Assembly (NCBI RefSeq): GCF_000971255.1
Contig: NZ_BBMC01000004.1
Span: 330,552-394,551 of the forward strand
Direction: 5' to 3'
Length of the DNA: 64,000 nucleotides
Origin: Demequina rhizosphaerae
GTDB lineage: Bacteria; Actinomycetota; Actinomycetes; Actinomycetales; Demequinaceae
The notes under the pieces were generated by a model. That model was not told the DNA's origin and did no database searches. It saw only the letters and a list, made by a program, of their open reading frames with translations. Below are positions 24,393 to 35,427 of the stretch, one piece after another (within the stretch, counting starts at the first letter, position 1; every line of letters starts with the position of its first letter). The translations under genes were made by a program, and so were the position numbers.

Positions 24393-26264
24393 ATGGCACA
24401 GGTCCAGGCCAAGCCGGGCGTTCCCGCGTCCCGCATCGCCCGCCAGGCGCCGAGCGTTCCCACGCTCGCCCGCCCCACGCCGCAGTCGAACCCGGATCCC
24501 GCGCTCAACGGCGTCGAGATGACCGGCGCGGAGGCGATCATCCGCTCGCTCGAGTGCGCCGGCGCGACCGACGTCTTCGGCATCCCCGGCGGCGCGATCC
24601 TCCCGACCTACGACCCGCTCATGGACTCGTCCAAGCTGCGCCACGTCCTCGTGCGCCACGAGCAGGGCGCCGGCCACGCCGCGCAGGGCTACGCCCACGC
24701 GACCGGCAAGGTGGGCGTCTGCATCGCGACCTCGGGCCCCGGCGCGACCAACCTCGTCACGCCGATCGCCGACGCGAACATGGACTCGATCCCCATGGTG
24801 GCCATCACGGGCCAGGTGGGTGCCGCCATGATCGGCACCGACGCCTTCCAGGAGGCGGACATCGTCGGCATCACGGCGCCCATCACCAAGCACAACGTGC
24901 TGGTGACGGACCCGGCCGAGATCCCCGCGGCGATCGCGGAGGCCTTCTACATCGCGAGCCACGGCCGTCCGGGCCCGGTGCTCGTCGACATCGCGAAGTC
25001 CGCGCAGCAGGCGAAGACCACGTTCCAGTGGCCCGGCCGCATCGAGCTGCCCGGCTTCAACGCCGGCGTGCGCCCGCACCAGAAGACGGTGCAGGAGGCC
25101 GCACGCCTGCTCGCGACCGCCCGCCGCCCCGTGCTCTACGTCGGCGGCGGCGTCATCCGCGCCGGCGCGGCGGCAGGCCTGCGCAAGCTCACCGACCTCT
25201 CCGGCGCGGCGGTGGTCACCACGCTCATGGCCCGCGGCGCGCTGCCCGACAGCCACCCGCAGCACCTGGGCATGCCCGGCATGCACGGCACCGTGCCCGC
25301 GGTGGCGGCGCTGCAGAAGGCCGACCTCATCGTCGCGCTCGGCGCCCGCTTCGACGACCGCGTCACCGGCAACCTCGACAGCTTCGCCCCGCACGCGACC
25401 ATCGTCCACGCGGACATCGACCCCGCGGAGATCGGCAAGAACCGCGCCGTCGACGTGCCGATCGTCGGCGACCTCAAGGAGGTCTTCGACGCGCTGGTGC
25501 CGGCCCTCGCGCACGAGCACCAGCGCTACGGCAAGCCCGACCTCGAGGCCTGGTGGGCGCAGCTGGACGACTGGCGCACCACGTACGCGCTCGGCTACAC
25601 GCCCACGCACGACGGGCTGTCCAGTCCCCAGCACGTCATCCAGCGCCTGGGTCAGCTCAACGACCCGGAGTCGACCATCTACACGTCGGGCGTGGGCCAG
25701 CACCAGATGTGGGCCAGCCAGTTCATCAAGTACGAGCGCCCCAACACGTGGATCAACTCGGGCGGCCTCGGCACCATGGGCTTCTCGGTGCCCGCGGCGA
25801 TGGGCGCCCAGGTCGGCCAGCCCGACCAGACCGTGTGGGCGATCGACGGCGACGGCTGCTTCCAGATGACCAACCAGGAGCTCGTCACCTGCGCGATCAA
25901 CGAGATCCCCATCAAGGTCGCGCTGATCAACAACTCGAGCCTGGGCATGGTCCGCCAGTGGCAGACCCTCTTCTACGAGGGCCGCTACTCCAACACCGAC
26001 CTTCACACCGGCCACGGCACGCGCCGCGTCCCCGACTTCGTCAAGCTCGCCGAGGCGATGGGCTGCGTGGGCCTGCGCTGCGAGTCCGATGCGGATGTGG
26101 ACGCGACGATCAAGCGCGCCAACGAGATCGACGACCAGCCCGTGGTCGTGGACTTCACGGTGTCGCGCGACGCGATGGTGTGGCCCATGGTCGCCGCCGG
26201 CACCAGCAACGACGAGATCCAGTACGCCCAGGGCATCGCCCCCAAGTGGGACCGGGAGGACTGA
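24393..26264 (+). CDS. ilvB: Acetolactate synthase, large subunit
   Basis: ThDP-dependent first common enzyme of branched-chain amino acid synthesis, condensing pyruvate with pyruvate or 2-oxobutyrate. 623 aa. ThDP/FAD motifs: [13 protein letters not shown] with catalytic Glu in [30 protein letters not shown], and the C-terminal [14 protein letters not shown]g/ThDP motif. ATG at 24393 after AGGAGAGAAG. First gene of ilvBNC, 5 bp before ilvN, controlled by the upstream leader-peptide attenuator. Confidence 0.98.
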   Translation: MAQVQAKPGVPASRIARQAPSVPTLARPTPQSNPDPALNGVEMTGAEAIIRSLECAGATDVFGIPGGAILPTYDPLMDSSKLRHVLVRHEQGAGHAAQGYAHATGKVGVCIATSGPGATNLVTPIADANMDSIPMVAITGQVGAAMIGTDAFQEADIVGITAPITKHNVLVTDPAEIPAAIAEAFYIASHGRPGPVLVDIAKSAQQAKTTFQWPGRIELPGFNAGVRPHQKTVQEAARLLATARRPVLYVGGGVIRAGAAAGLRKLTDLSGAAVVTTLMARGALPDSHPQHLGMPGMHGTVPAVAALQKADLIVALGARFDDRVTGNLDSFAPHATIVHADIDPAEIGKNRAVDVPIVGDLKEVFDALVPALAHEHQRYGKPDLEAWWAQLDDWRTTYALGYTPTHDGLSSPQHVIQRLGQLNDPESTIYTSGVGQHQMWASQFIKYERPNTWINSGGLGTMGFSVPAAMGAQVGQPDQTVWAIDGDGCFQMTNQELVTCAINEIPIKVALINNSSLGMVRQWQTLFYEGRYSNTDLHTGHGTRRVPDFVKLAEAMGCVGLRCESDADVDATIKRANEIDDQPVVVDFTVSRDAMVWPMVAAGTSNDEIQYAQGIAPKWDRED

Positions 26265-26269
26265 CCCCC

Positions 26270-26791
26270 ATGACCAAGCACACCCTGTCCGTGCTCGTCG
26301 AGAACAAGCCCGGCGTGCTCGCGCGCGTCGCCGGCCTCTTCTCGCGCCGCGCCTTCAACATCCACTCGCTCGCGGTGGGCCAGACCGAGCACCCGGAGAT
26401 CTCCCGCATCACCGTGGTCGTCGACGTCGACGAGCTCCCGCTCGAGCAGGTGACCAAGCAGCTCAACAAGCTGGTCCACGTGCTCAAGATCGTCGAGCTC
26501 GAGCGCGACCGCTCGGTCCAGCGCGACCTGCTGCTGGTCAAGGTGCGCGCGGACGCCCGCCAGCGCACCGACGTCCTCCAGATCGTGGACCTGTTCCGCG
26601 CCCACATCGTCGACGTCTCCACCGACTCGGTCGTCATCGAGGCCGTCGGCACCCCCGACAAGCTCGAGGCGCTGCTCGCGGCCCTCGCGCCGCACGACGT
26701 CCGCGAGATCGTCCAGTCCGGCACCGTCGCCATCGGCCGCGGCGCCCGCTCCATCACGGAGCGCGCGCTCGACCGCGTCGCCACCGCCTAG
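26270..26791 (+). CDS. ilvN: Acetolactate synthase, small regulatory subunit
   Basis: A 173-aa ACT-domain subunit that activates IlvB and confers valine feedback inhibition. The N-terminal ACT domain reads LSVLVENKPGVLARVAGLFSRRAFNIHSL, with the conserved NxPGVL ligand loop; the C-terminal domain (LLLVKVRADARQR...DVSTDSVVIEAVGTPDKLEALL) is standard. Starts 5 bp after ilvB. An inverted decamer pair directly follows the stop (26797-26827), yet ilvC follows only 87 bp later. Confidence 0.97.
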   Translation: MTKHTLSVLVENKPGVLARVAGLFSRRAFNIHSLAVGQTEHPEISRITVVVDVDELPLEQVTKQLNKLVHVLKIVELERDRSVQRDLLLVKVRADARQRTDVLQIVDLFRAHIVDVSTDSVVIEAVGTPDKLEALLAALAPHDVREIVQSGTVAIGRGARSITERALDRVATA

Positions 26792-27910
<1,119 letters not shown>

Positions 27911-27926
27911 TCCGCTCTGCCCGCAC

Positions 27927-27962
27927 ACGAAGGGGAGGTCCCGCACGGGGCCTCCCCTTCGT
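27927..27962. terminator. Bidirectional terminator
   Basis: ACGAAGGGGAGG (27927-27938) and CCTCCCCTTCGT (27951-27962) form a perfect 12-bp stem between the convergent ilvC and SARP-type regulator genes. Confidence 0.85.
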
Positions 27963-27968
27963 CGCGTC

Positions 27969-30900
27969 TCAGGACGATGCGGCGGGCGGCTCGTCGCCGA
28001 ATCCGCACGTGGAGCGCCACTCGCCCAGCGGGGCGAGGTACGTCTCCCACTCCTCGGCGGTGAGGTCCCTGCCGGCGGACGCACAGGCGGCGTCGCGCAG
28101 GGTCTCCGGATCGAGGGACCACACGTCGATGCCGCTGCTCGTGGTGACGGCGAGCTCGCGCCCGTCGGGACGCAGCGCCGCGGGCCACGGGTAGGGCGAG
28201 TCCGACGTCAGCGGGCCCGCGACGCGCAGGCCCGAGCCGGTGTCGAACACCACGGAGCCGTTGCCGTCGCCGCCGACGAGGAAGAGGTCGCCGTCGTCGC
28301 TGAACTCGATGGTGCTGATGCGGCGCCCGGGCATGTCGCTGCGGCCCACCAGGTCCAGGTCCGTCGAGAGCCGGGCGACGCCCCCGGCGGTCCCGGCGAC
28401 CACCGTGCCCGCGTCGTTGACCTCGGCGAGCCAGAGGCCCTCGCGGAAGGGCGAGAGGGGCCTGCCCGACACGGCGTCGAAGACCTGTACCCCGGGCGTC
28501 CCGTCGTCGAGCGAGCTCGAGACCACGAGCAGGCTGCCGTCGGGCGACGACGCCACGTGGTCGACGGCGCCCTCGACGTCGAGGTCGGGCCCCACGGTGG
28601 CCCCCGTCGCCGCGTCGATCGTCCGGAACCTGCCGTTCTCGTCGATCACGTGCAGCGCGCTGCCGTCGCCGGAGGTGTAGACGCGTGTCGAGGGGGCGAC
28701 GGAGTACGTCGTGGTGAGCAGGCCGTCGCTCAGCGAGAAGCGGCCGGAATGGTGCTCCGCGAACGCGTAGCCGAGCACCGTGCCCTCGTCGATCCAGGCG
28801 AACACCGTGACGCCGTCGAAGCCGTCCACCTGCCGGTCGGCGGCGACGTCCCACGTGCTGAAGGAGGTGTACAGGTCCCACGAGACGTCGTCGGAGCGCC
28901 GCTCGCTCGCGAGCAGGAGCGCACCGCTCGGCGAGTACCCGTCGAAGATCACCTGACCGGCGGCGATCGAGCGGCGGATGGCGCCGTCGCCCGTGGTGGT
29001 CCAGGTCGTCATGACCGGGGCGAGCGCGGCGACCGACCTCAGCTCGTCGCGCACGAGCACCAGCTGACCGGCGTGCTCCGGCTGGGTGGTCAGCAGCCGC
29101 CCGGTGCTCTGGCCCGTCCCGAGGTCCCACTCGCTCACGACGCCGTCGACGTCCGCGCAGTAGACGCGTGACGCGTGGTCGTCGACGGCCAGCCAGGTGC
29201 AGGGTCCCCCCTCGGAGGAGCTCGGCCGGGCGACCCACTCCGTGCTCCCGGTCGCGGGGTCGACGGCGGCGAGCGCTCCGGACCCCGCCGTGACGACCGT
29301 GCCGTCCGCGGCCGCCGCGGCCGACAGCCCGCTGGCCGAGGACGACACCCGAAGCTCCGAGACTTGCTGGGCGGTGCGCGGATCGACGAGCCTGAGCTGG
29401 CCCGGCTGCGCGACGACGATCTCTCCCGTCGGCGCCGCTGCGAGCGCCACGTCGTCCAGGCGGGTCCCCGCGATCCGCATCGTCCCCGTGATCCCGTGGT
29501 GGAGGAATGTGCGCAGCTCGACGGTGCCGCGCTCGCGGTTGACCGTCGCGACGCTCGTGCCCGCGGCGTCCACCTGGACCTGCAGCGCGCGGCCGACGCG
29601 CGTGGGCACCGCGCCCTCCACCTTCGTGGTGTTGAGCAGCCGTCCCGCCGTGGCGTCGATCGTGAGGAGCGCTCCGCAGGGGCCGGACGAGTCGCACCCC
29701 GTGGCCTCGGCGAGCACAGCCACGCGCGAGCCGTCCGCCGACGCCGACACGGCGCGTCGGCCGTCCTCGGCCCAGTACGTGGGCGCCGCCACCTCCCACG
29801 CCACCTCGCCGGTGTCGTCGTCGATCCCGCGCACCCCGGACCCGGACACGAGCACGTGGATCCCCGTGCCCAGGTCCGCGTACGCGAGGCCTCCGGAGTC
29901 CGCGAGGACGGACGACGAGGTGAGATCCGGGTTCGCCGCGGCCGAGTCGAACAGCGCGGCCCGTGCGCGTGGGTCGTCCGGCACGCGCGACCAGATCTCC
30001 GCCGCGAGCAGGGCCGCGACCGGTCGGGACCACGTCGCCATGTCGCCGATCCGCTCGGTGAGCGCCGCGATCGTCGCGTCCTGCTGCCGCGCCTCGGCGG
30101 TGCGATGCAGCACCACCGTGGAGGCACCGAGCGCCACGAGGGCTACCGCGGAGGCCGCGACCCAGATGTTCAGGCCCCGCGTCCGACGCGTGCGTCGGCG
30201 CTCGCGGACGGCCACCTCCTCGGCCGCCGCGACCGAGCGGTCGAGGAACTCCTCCTCGATGGGTGCGAGCGGCTCGTGGGTGCCTTCCCGCCACGCGACG
30301 GCCGCCGTGAGCCGCGAGCCCCGGTACAGGTCGTCGGTGCTTCGTCCCCCGTCGTCCCATTGGGCGGCGGCGGAGGCGAGGTGCGCCACCAGCCGGCTCG
30401 TCTCGGCGTCCTCGTCGAGCCAGTGCTTCAGCCGCGGCCACTCGCGCGCGAGAGACTCGTGCGCCAGGTGGTAGCCGTCCTCGCGGGCTACCACGAGCCG
30501 TGCGGCGACCAGCCGCGCCATCGCCTCGGCCCGGGCCGGCGCCGCCCGCACCATGGCCGGGTCGGCCGGGTGGAGCGCGAGCGATCCCTCCGGCCCGACC
30601 TCGACCAGGCGGCGCATGAGCGCGCGGCACTCGACCCGCTCGGCCGCCCCGAGGTTGAGGTACAGCCGCTCCGCGGAGCGCGCGACCGCGCCGAGCAGGC
30701 CGCCCGTGGACTCGTAGGCCTCGATGGTGAGCGTGGTTCCCTCGCGCCGCTCCCACGTCGCCGCCAGCGCGTGCGACAGCAGCGGCAGCGCCATGTCCAC
30801 CCGGGCGGCGTCGTGGAGCACCACGTCGACCAGGCCGTGCTCGATCGTGAGCCCGCTGCGCAGGGCGGGCTGCTCGACGACGGCCCGGATCGCCTCGGCC

Positions 30901-32126
30901 GTCAGAGGCGCCAGGAGGTGCAGCCCGGCGCCCACCAGCGCACCGATCGTCGGCTGGGCCGCGCACGCGTCGAGCTGCAGCGACTGGACCGCGATCACGA
31001 TGCGCGTCCCGGCCGCGTGGGCGTCTGCGAGCGCCGCCGCCAGCGACGCGGCGCGCTCGGGGTCGCCGAAGGCCCGCCCGATGTCGTCGAGCACGAGCGG
31101 CGCGCCACGCGAGGCGGCCGGGATCTCGTCGGGCGTGGCCGTCGGGCCCAGCAGCACGGGATCCAGGCCGCGACGGCGCAGCTCGGGGATCACGCCGGCG
31201 CGCAGCAGCGACGACTTCCCGATGCCCGACGGGCCGGTGACCGTGACGAAGCCGGTGCGGTCGAGCAGGTCGAGCACCGCGGCGACGTCCTCGTCGCGGC
31301 CGAAGAACAGGTCGGCGTCATGCGGCTCGTAGACGCTCAGCCCCCGGTACGGACAGTCCCGGCTCGGCGGCACGGCGGCCGGGGGAGCGAGCAGCGACGC
31401 ATCGTGCCGGAGGATGGCGTCCTCGAGCTCCGACAGCGACGGTCCCGGGTCGATGCCGAGCTCCTCGACCAGCAGCCGCTGCGCCCGCCGGGTCGTGTCC
31501 AGGGCGTCCGCCTGGCGCTCGCATCGGTACTGCGCGAGCGCCAGCGCATGCCAGCGGCGCTCGCGGTAGGGCTCCGCCGCCGCGAGGGCCGTGGCGCTCT
31601 CCGCCACCGCGCGATGGTCGCCGGCCGCGAGCCGGGCCTCGAGCAGGTCGTCCCGCGCGGACTCGCGCAGCTCCGCGAGGCGCACCGCCTCGTCGTGCGC
31701 CGCCGGCCAGTCCGCGATCGCCTCGTACGGCGGGGCGCGCCACAGGCCCAGCGCACGCTCGAGCGTGGTGACCGCGCGCGGGTGCTCGCCGTCCGCCGCA
31801 TACCCGCGGGCGCGCGCGACGGCCTCCTCGAACTCGTCCACGTCGGCCTCGACCGTCCCGCCGTCGGCGGTGGGGACGATGCGGTAGCCGGCGGCCGTGG
31901 TCGCGATCGAGTCGGGGCCGAGCGTCCTCCGCAGCCGGCCGATCGCCGCCTGGAGCTGCTTGGGCCACGTCTTGGGCGGGTCGTCCCCCCACAGCGCCTC
32001 GGCGATGCGATCGGGGCTGGCGGCGGCGGGCCGCGACACCAGAAGCGCCTCGAGCACGGCCTGCTCCCGCGGGCTCACCCCCGGGTCCGCCGAGGGGCCC
32101 GTGCCCCCGAGGACGGAGACCCTCAC
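27969..32126 (-). CDS. Membrane-tethered SARP/AfsR-type regulator, STAND ATPase, beta-propeller
   Basis: A 1385-aa one-component regulator. Residues about 1-90: OmpR/SARP-type winged helix (EQAVLEALLVSRP, TWPKQLQAAIGRLRRTLG); about 95-245: bacterial transcriptional activation domain; about 270-560: novel STAND-type NTPase with FFGRDEDV, the P-loop GPSGIGKSSLLRAG and Walker-B-like LVLDDIG; about 650-672: a single transmembrane helix (NIWVAASAVALVALGASTVV); then about 700 residues of PQQ/WD-like blades predicted outside the cell. DNA binding in the cytoplasm and a propeller sensor outside are thus in one chain. GTG start at 32124-32126. Divergent from the Cys-rich repeat protein, with SARP-like heptamers between. 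The gene ends Ala-Ser-Ser-stop using a decamer copy. Confidence 0.88.
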   Translation of the reverse strand: MRVSVLGGTGPSADPGVSPREQAVLEALLVSRPAAASPDRIAEALWGDDPPKTWPKQLQAAIGRLRRTLGPDSIATTAAGYRIVPTADGGTVEADVDEFEEAVARARGYAADGEHPRAVTTLERALGLWRAPPYEAIADWPAAHDEAVRLAELRESARDDLLEARLAAGDHRAVAESATALAAAEPYRERRWHALALAQYRCERQADALDTTRRAQRLLVEELGIDPGPSLSELEDAILRHDASLLAPPAAVPPSRDCPYRGLSVYEPHDADLFFGRDEDVAAVLDLLDRTGFVTVTGPSGIGKSSLLRAGVIPELRRRGLDPVLLGPTATPDEIPAASRGAPLVLDDIGRAFGDPERAASLAAALADAHAAGTRIVIAVQSLQLDACAAQPTIGALVGAGLHLLAPLTAEAIRAVVEQPALRSGLTIEHGLVDVVLHDAARVDMALPLLSHALAATWERREGTTLTIEAYESTGGLLGAVARSAERLYLNLGAAERVECRALMRRLVEVGPEGSLALHPADPAMVRAAPARAEAMARLVAARLVVAREDGYHLAHESLAREWPRLKHWLDEDAETSRLVAHLASAAAQWDDGGRSTDDLYRGSRLTAAVAWREGTHEPLAPIEEEFLDRSVAAAEEVAVRERRRTRRTRGLNIWVAASAVALVALGASTVVLHRTAEARQQDATIAALTERIGDMATWSRPVAALLAAEIWSRVPDDPRARAALFDSAAANPDLTSSSVLADSGGLAYADLGTGIHVLVSGSGVRGIDDDTGEVAWEVAAPTYWAEDGRRAVSASADGSRVAVLAEATGCDSSGPCGALLTIDATAGRLLNTTKVEGAVPTRVGRALQVQVDAAGTSVATVNRERGTVELRTFLHHGITGTMRIAGTRLDDVALAAAPTGEIVVAQPGQLRLVDPRTAQQVSELRVSSSASGLSAAAAADGTVVTAGSGALAAVDPATGSTEWVARPSSSEGGPCTWLAVDDHASRVYCADVDGVVSEWDLGTGQSTGRLLTTQPEHAGQLVLVRDELRSVAALAPVMTTWTTTGDGAIRRSIAAGQVIFDGYSPSGALLLASERRSDDVSWDLYTSFSTWDVAADRQVDGFDGVTVFAWIDEGTVLGYAFAEHHSGRFSLSDGLLTTTYSVAPSTRVYTSGDGSALHVIDENGRFRTIDAATGATVGPDLDVEGAVDHVASSPDGSLLVVSSSLDDGTPGVQVFDAVSGRPLSPFREGLWLAEVNDAGTVVAGTAGGVARLSTDLDLVGRSDMPGRRISTIEFSDDGDLFLVGGDGNGSVVFDTGSGLRVAGPLTSDSPYPWPAALRPDGRELAVTTSSGIDVWSLDPETLRDAACASAGRDLTAEEWETYLAPLGEWRSTCGFGDEPPAASS

Positions 32127-32177
32127 CCTTCCACTGTGGAACCGCGACGAGCGGCGGTCAAACGCTCGGCGGAGGGC

Positions 32178-32240
32178 GCATACCGGGCGCATACCGGGCG
32201 CCGCGAGGCCCATACCGGGCCGATACGGGGCGGGTGTGAT
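32178..32240 (+). promoter_or_regulatory. SARP-type heptamer direct repeats and promoter
   Basis: GCATACC at 32178 and 32189 (11 bp apart), CCATACC at 32210 and CGATACG at 32221 (11 bp apart), each followed by GGGC or GGGGC. After the last heptamer, 7 bp separate it from TGTGAT (32235-32240), a plausible -10. Eleven-base-pair heptamer spacing with the last repeat about 8 bp from the -10 is the known SARP activator architecture. Confidence 0.75.
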
Positions 32241-32271
32241 CTGAAGGTGTCCCTGGAAGGAGGACATGATC

Positions 32272-32787
32272 ATGTGGACTCTGCTCAAGTACCGGAACAG
32301 CAGCCGCGTGCCGGTCGTCGCCAAGGGTCTCGGGCTCGTCGCGGGCCTCGTGGGAGCAGCCGCGATGTCCATGGGAGCCGTCGCGGTGGCCAACGACACC
32401 GACGACACCACGTCCAACGATGACGCGGCGGTCGGCTACGTCTATTCGGGCGGTTCGTGGGGTTCCACGGAGTCGCTGAGCGACACCGGAAGCGAGGCCG
32501 ACGACGTCTACACGCCGATGCCGTGCGTGCCCGACGGAGCCTGTGGCCGGACGTCCGAGGAGGACGAAGTCTACACGCCGATGCCGTGCGTGCCTGAGGG
32601 TGCCTACGGCGCGACCGAGGAGGAAGCGACCGACGAGGACGCGACCGACGACGCCTACGAGCCGATGTGCGGCGGCGTGCCGCCCTACGCGGTGGACGAC
32701 TACGAGCCGATCTGCGGTGGGCTCCCGCCCTACGCCGTGGACGACTACGAGCCGATGTGCGGCGGCGTGCCGGACTACGCCGAGTGA
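32272..32787 (+). CDS. Exported Cys-rich tandem-repeat protein
   Basis: A 171-aa protein not assignable to a family. Residues about 15-42 are a signal or anchor segment (VAKGLGLVAGLVGAAAMSMG...AVAVA) followed by an acidic region. Then two repeats of type VYTPMPCVP(D/E)GA and three of type YEP(M/I)CGG(V/L)P(P/D)YA, separated by acidic linkers (DD, SEEDE, TEEEATDED). Each repeat has one Cys beside Met/Pro and a Tyr. It ends VPDYAE. The second ATG (32272) is used because GGAAGGAGG lies 8 nt before it; the first ATG (32266) overlaps the RBS. Divergent from the SARP-type regulator and probably its target. Could be a multi-core peptide precursor, a metal-binding protein or a surface ligand. Confidence 0.75.
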   Translation: MWTLLKYRNSSRVPVVAKGLGLVAGLVGAAAMSMGAVAVANDTDDTTSNDDAAVGYVYSGGSWGSTESLSDTGSEADDVYTPMPCVPDGACGRTSEEDEVYTPMPCVPEGAYGATEEEATDEDATDDAYEPMCGGVPPYAVDDYEPICGGLPPYAVDDYEPMCGGVPDYAE

Positions 32788-32810
32788 CTCGACGCCGACG
32801 GCACGATCAC

Positions 32811-32836
32811 GGGGAGGTCCCGGCGGGGACCTCCCC
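32811..32836 (+). terminator. Terminator of the Cys-repeat gene
   Basis: GGGGAGGTCCC (32811-32821), loop GGCG, GGGACCTCCCC (32826-32836): a perfect 11-bp stem 24 bp after the stop. Confidence 0.85.
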
Positions 32837-32848
32837 CCAGCCCATCTC

Positions 32849-32873
32849 CCGCGTCTCGCCATGCGAGACGCGG
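32849..32873. promoter_or_regulatory. Palindromic operator upstream of leuB
   Basis: CCGCGTCTCGC and GCGAGACGCGG form a perfect 11-bp palindrome with a 3-bp centre, abutting the -35 of leuB. Position suits a leucine-pathway regulator such as the IclR-family regulators known in actinobacteria; the identity is inferred. It could also be a second terminator of the upstream gene. Confidence 0.5.
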
Positions 32874-32903
32874 TTGTCGTATCGTGGACAACGCCCCTAG
32901 GAT
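32874..32903 (+). promoter_or_regulatory. leuB promoter
   Basis: TTGTCG (32874-32879), 18 bp, TAGGAT (32898-32903), 93 bp before the leuB ATG. Confidence 0.6.
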
Positions 32904-32995
32904 GAGAGGACGACAGGCCGGCGACGCGGCCCCCGCTCACGAGGCGGATGGGCAGCCCCGCGCCGGCTTCGACCACGACTTCGAAGGGGAACCTC

Positions 32996-34045
<1,050 letters not shown>

Positions 34046-34060
34046 GCTTCGGCCTCGAGC

Positions 34061-34121
34061 GTCCTGCGAGGTGCCGAGTGCCCGAATCCGCCGATTCCGA
34101 GCACCCGGCACCTCGCAGGAC
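34061..34121. repeat. 61-bp hairpin between leuB and ilvE
   Basis: GTCCTGCGAGGTGCCG (34061-34076) and CGGCACCTCGCAGGAC (34106-34121) are perfectly complementary; a second inner hairpin (GAATC/GATTC) lies in the loop. Its arms resemble a diverged form of the GGGACAC...GTACTCC boxes at 35281. May terminate leuB transcripts. Confidence 0.75.
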
Positions 34122-34147
34122 CACCACACACCGAGGAAGGCTTTGAA

Positions 34148-35257
34148 GTGACCGACACCGCCGCATCGTCCACCGCCGAGGCCTTCCGCGTGGTCCCGAA
34201 CCCGAGCCCGGCCACCGACGCCGAGCGTGCGGAGAAGCTCCAGGACCTCGCGTTCGGCCTCCAGTTCACGGACCACATGGCCCACATGACGTGGACCGCC
34301 GCCGAGGGCTGGGGCGACCGCCGCGTCGAGCCCTACGGCCCGCTGCCCATGGACCCCGCCGCGTCCGTGCTGCACTACGCGCAGGAGGTCTTCGAGGGCC
34401 TCAAGGCGTACCGCTGGGCCGACGGCTCGATCCACCTCTTCCGCCCGGTCGCCAACGCCGAGCGCCTCCAGCGCTCCGCGTGGCGTATGGCGCTGCCCGA
34501 GCTGCCCGTCGAGGACTTCATGGCCTCGATCGACGCGCTGCTCGCGCTCGACCACGCGTGGGTGCCGGACGCGCCCGAGACGTCGCTGTACCTGCGGCCG
34601 TTCCTCATCGGCACCGACGTGTTCCTGGGCCTGCGCGCGCCCAAGCGCGTGGACTACCTGCTCATCGCGTCGCCCTCGGGGCCGTACTTCCCGGGCGGCA
34701 TCAAGCCCGTGAGCATCTGGGTCGAGCGCGACTACCACCGCGCGGGACCGGGCGGCACCGGCGCCGCGAAGTGCGGCGGCAACTACGCCGCGTCGCTGCG
34801 CCCGCAGATGGCCGCCTACGAGCGCGGCTTCGACCAGGTCCTCTACCTCGACGCCGCCACCGGCTCGGTGCTCGAGGAGCTGGGCGGCATGAACGTGGTC
34901 GCGGTCCGCAAGGACGGCACGGTGCTCACGCCGATCATCAACGGCAACATCCTCGAGGGCGTCACCCGCAAGAGCGTGATCCAGCTGGTCGAGGAGCGCG
35001 ACCTCAAGGTGGTCGAGCGCGACATCACCCTCGCCGAGCTGCGCGAGGGCATCGAGGACGGCGAGATCACCGAGGTGTTCGCGTGCGGCACCGCGGCGAT
35101 CATCACGCCCGTCGGCCGCATCGCCTCGGAGGACTTCGACGTGACGGTCGGCGACGGCGAGCCGGGCGAGGTCACCTCGGCGATCCGCCAGCGGCTCACC
35201 GACATCCAGTACGGCCGCGCCGAGGACACGTACGGCTGGATGACGCAGGTCCGCTGA
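34148..35257 (+). CDS. ilvE: Branched-chain amino acid aminotransferase
   Basis: PLP-dependent fold-type IV transaminase making or degrading Val, Leu and Ile. 369 aa. The PLP Lys lies in GTGAAKCGGNYAASL; VFEGLKAYRW and EELGGMNVVAV are family signatures, and FACGTAAIITPV is the phosphate-binding segment. GTG start at 34148 with GAGGAAGG upstream. Probably expressed with leuB. A second ilvE-type gene is at 53576. Confidence 0.96.
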   Translation: MTDTAASSTAEAFRVVPNPSPATDAERAEKLQDLAFGLQFTDHMAHMTWTAAEGWGDRRVEPYGPLPMDPAASVLHYAQEVFEGLKAYRWADGSIHLFRPVANAERLQRSAWRMALPELPVEDFMASIDALLALDHAWVPDAPETSLYLRPFLIGTDVFLGLRAPKRVDYLLIASPSGPYFPGGIKPVSIWVERDYHRAGPGGTGAAKCGGNYAASLRPQMAAYERGFDQVLYLDAATGSVLEELGGMNVVAVRKDGTVLTPIINGNILEGVTRKSVIQLVEERDLKVVERDITLAELREGIEDGEITEVFACGTAAIITPVGRIASEDFDVTVGDGEPGEVTSAIRQRLTDIQYGRAEDTYGWMTQVR

Positions 35258-35280
35258 CCGCGCCACCCCGCCCCGCCCCG

Positions 35281-35340
35281 CCGGGACACTCAGTACTCCT
35301 TCTCGGCGGTTGACGCCTCCCACGGGACACCCGGTACTCC
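35281..35340. repeat. 60-bp dispersed element, intergenic copy
   Basis: Boxes CCGGGACACTCAGTACTCC (35281-35299) and ACGGGACACCCGGTACTCC (35322-35340) with a middle containing TCGGCG and GACGCCTC, matching the coding copy at 6267-6327 throughout. Confidence 0.75.
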
Positions 35341-35427
35341 CGTGCCGCTGCCGCGCGCCCTCGCGCGGTCGCCGCGCACCCCGCAAGATGGAAGGCGAGG
35401 CAGACCGCCGAACCCGAGGAGGAGCCC

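Noticed and set aside
32266..32271. First ATG of the Cys-repeat gene as start codon
   Set aside because: It is only 1 nt from the Shine-Dalgarno; the ATG at 32272 has normal spacing.
29175..32423. 1082-codon plus-strand frame
   Set aside because: Antisense shadow of the SARP-type gene with no recognisable motif.
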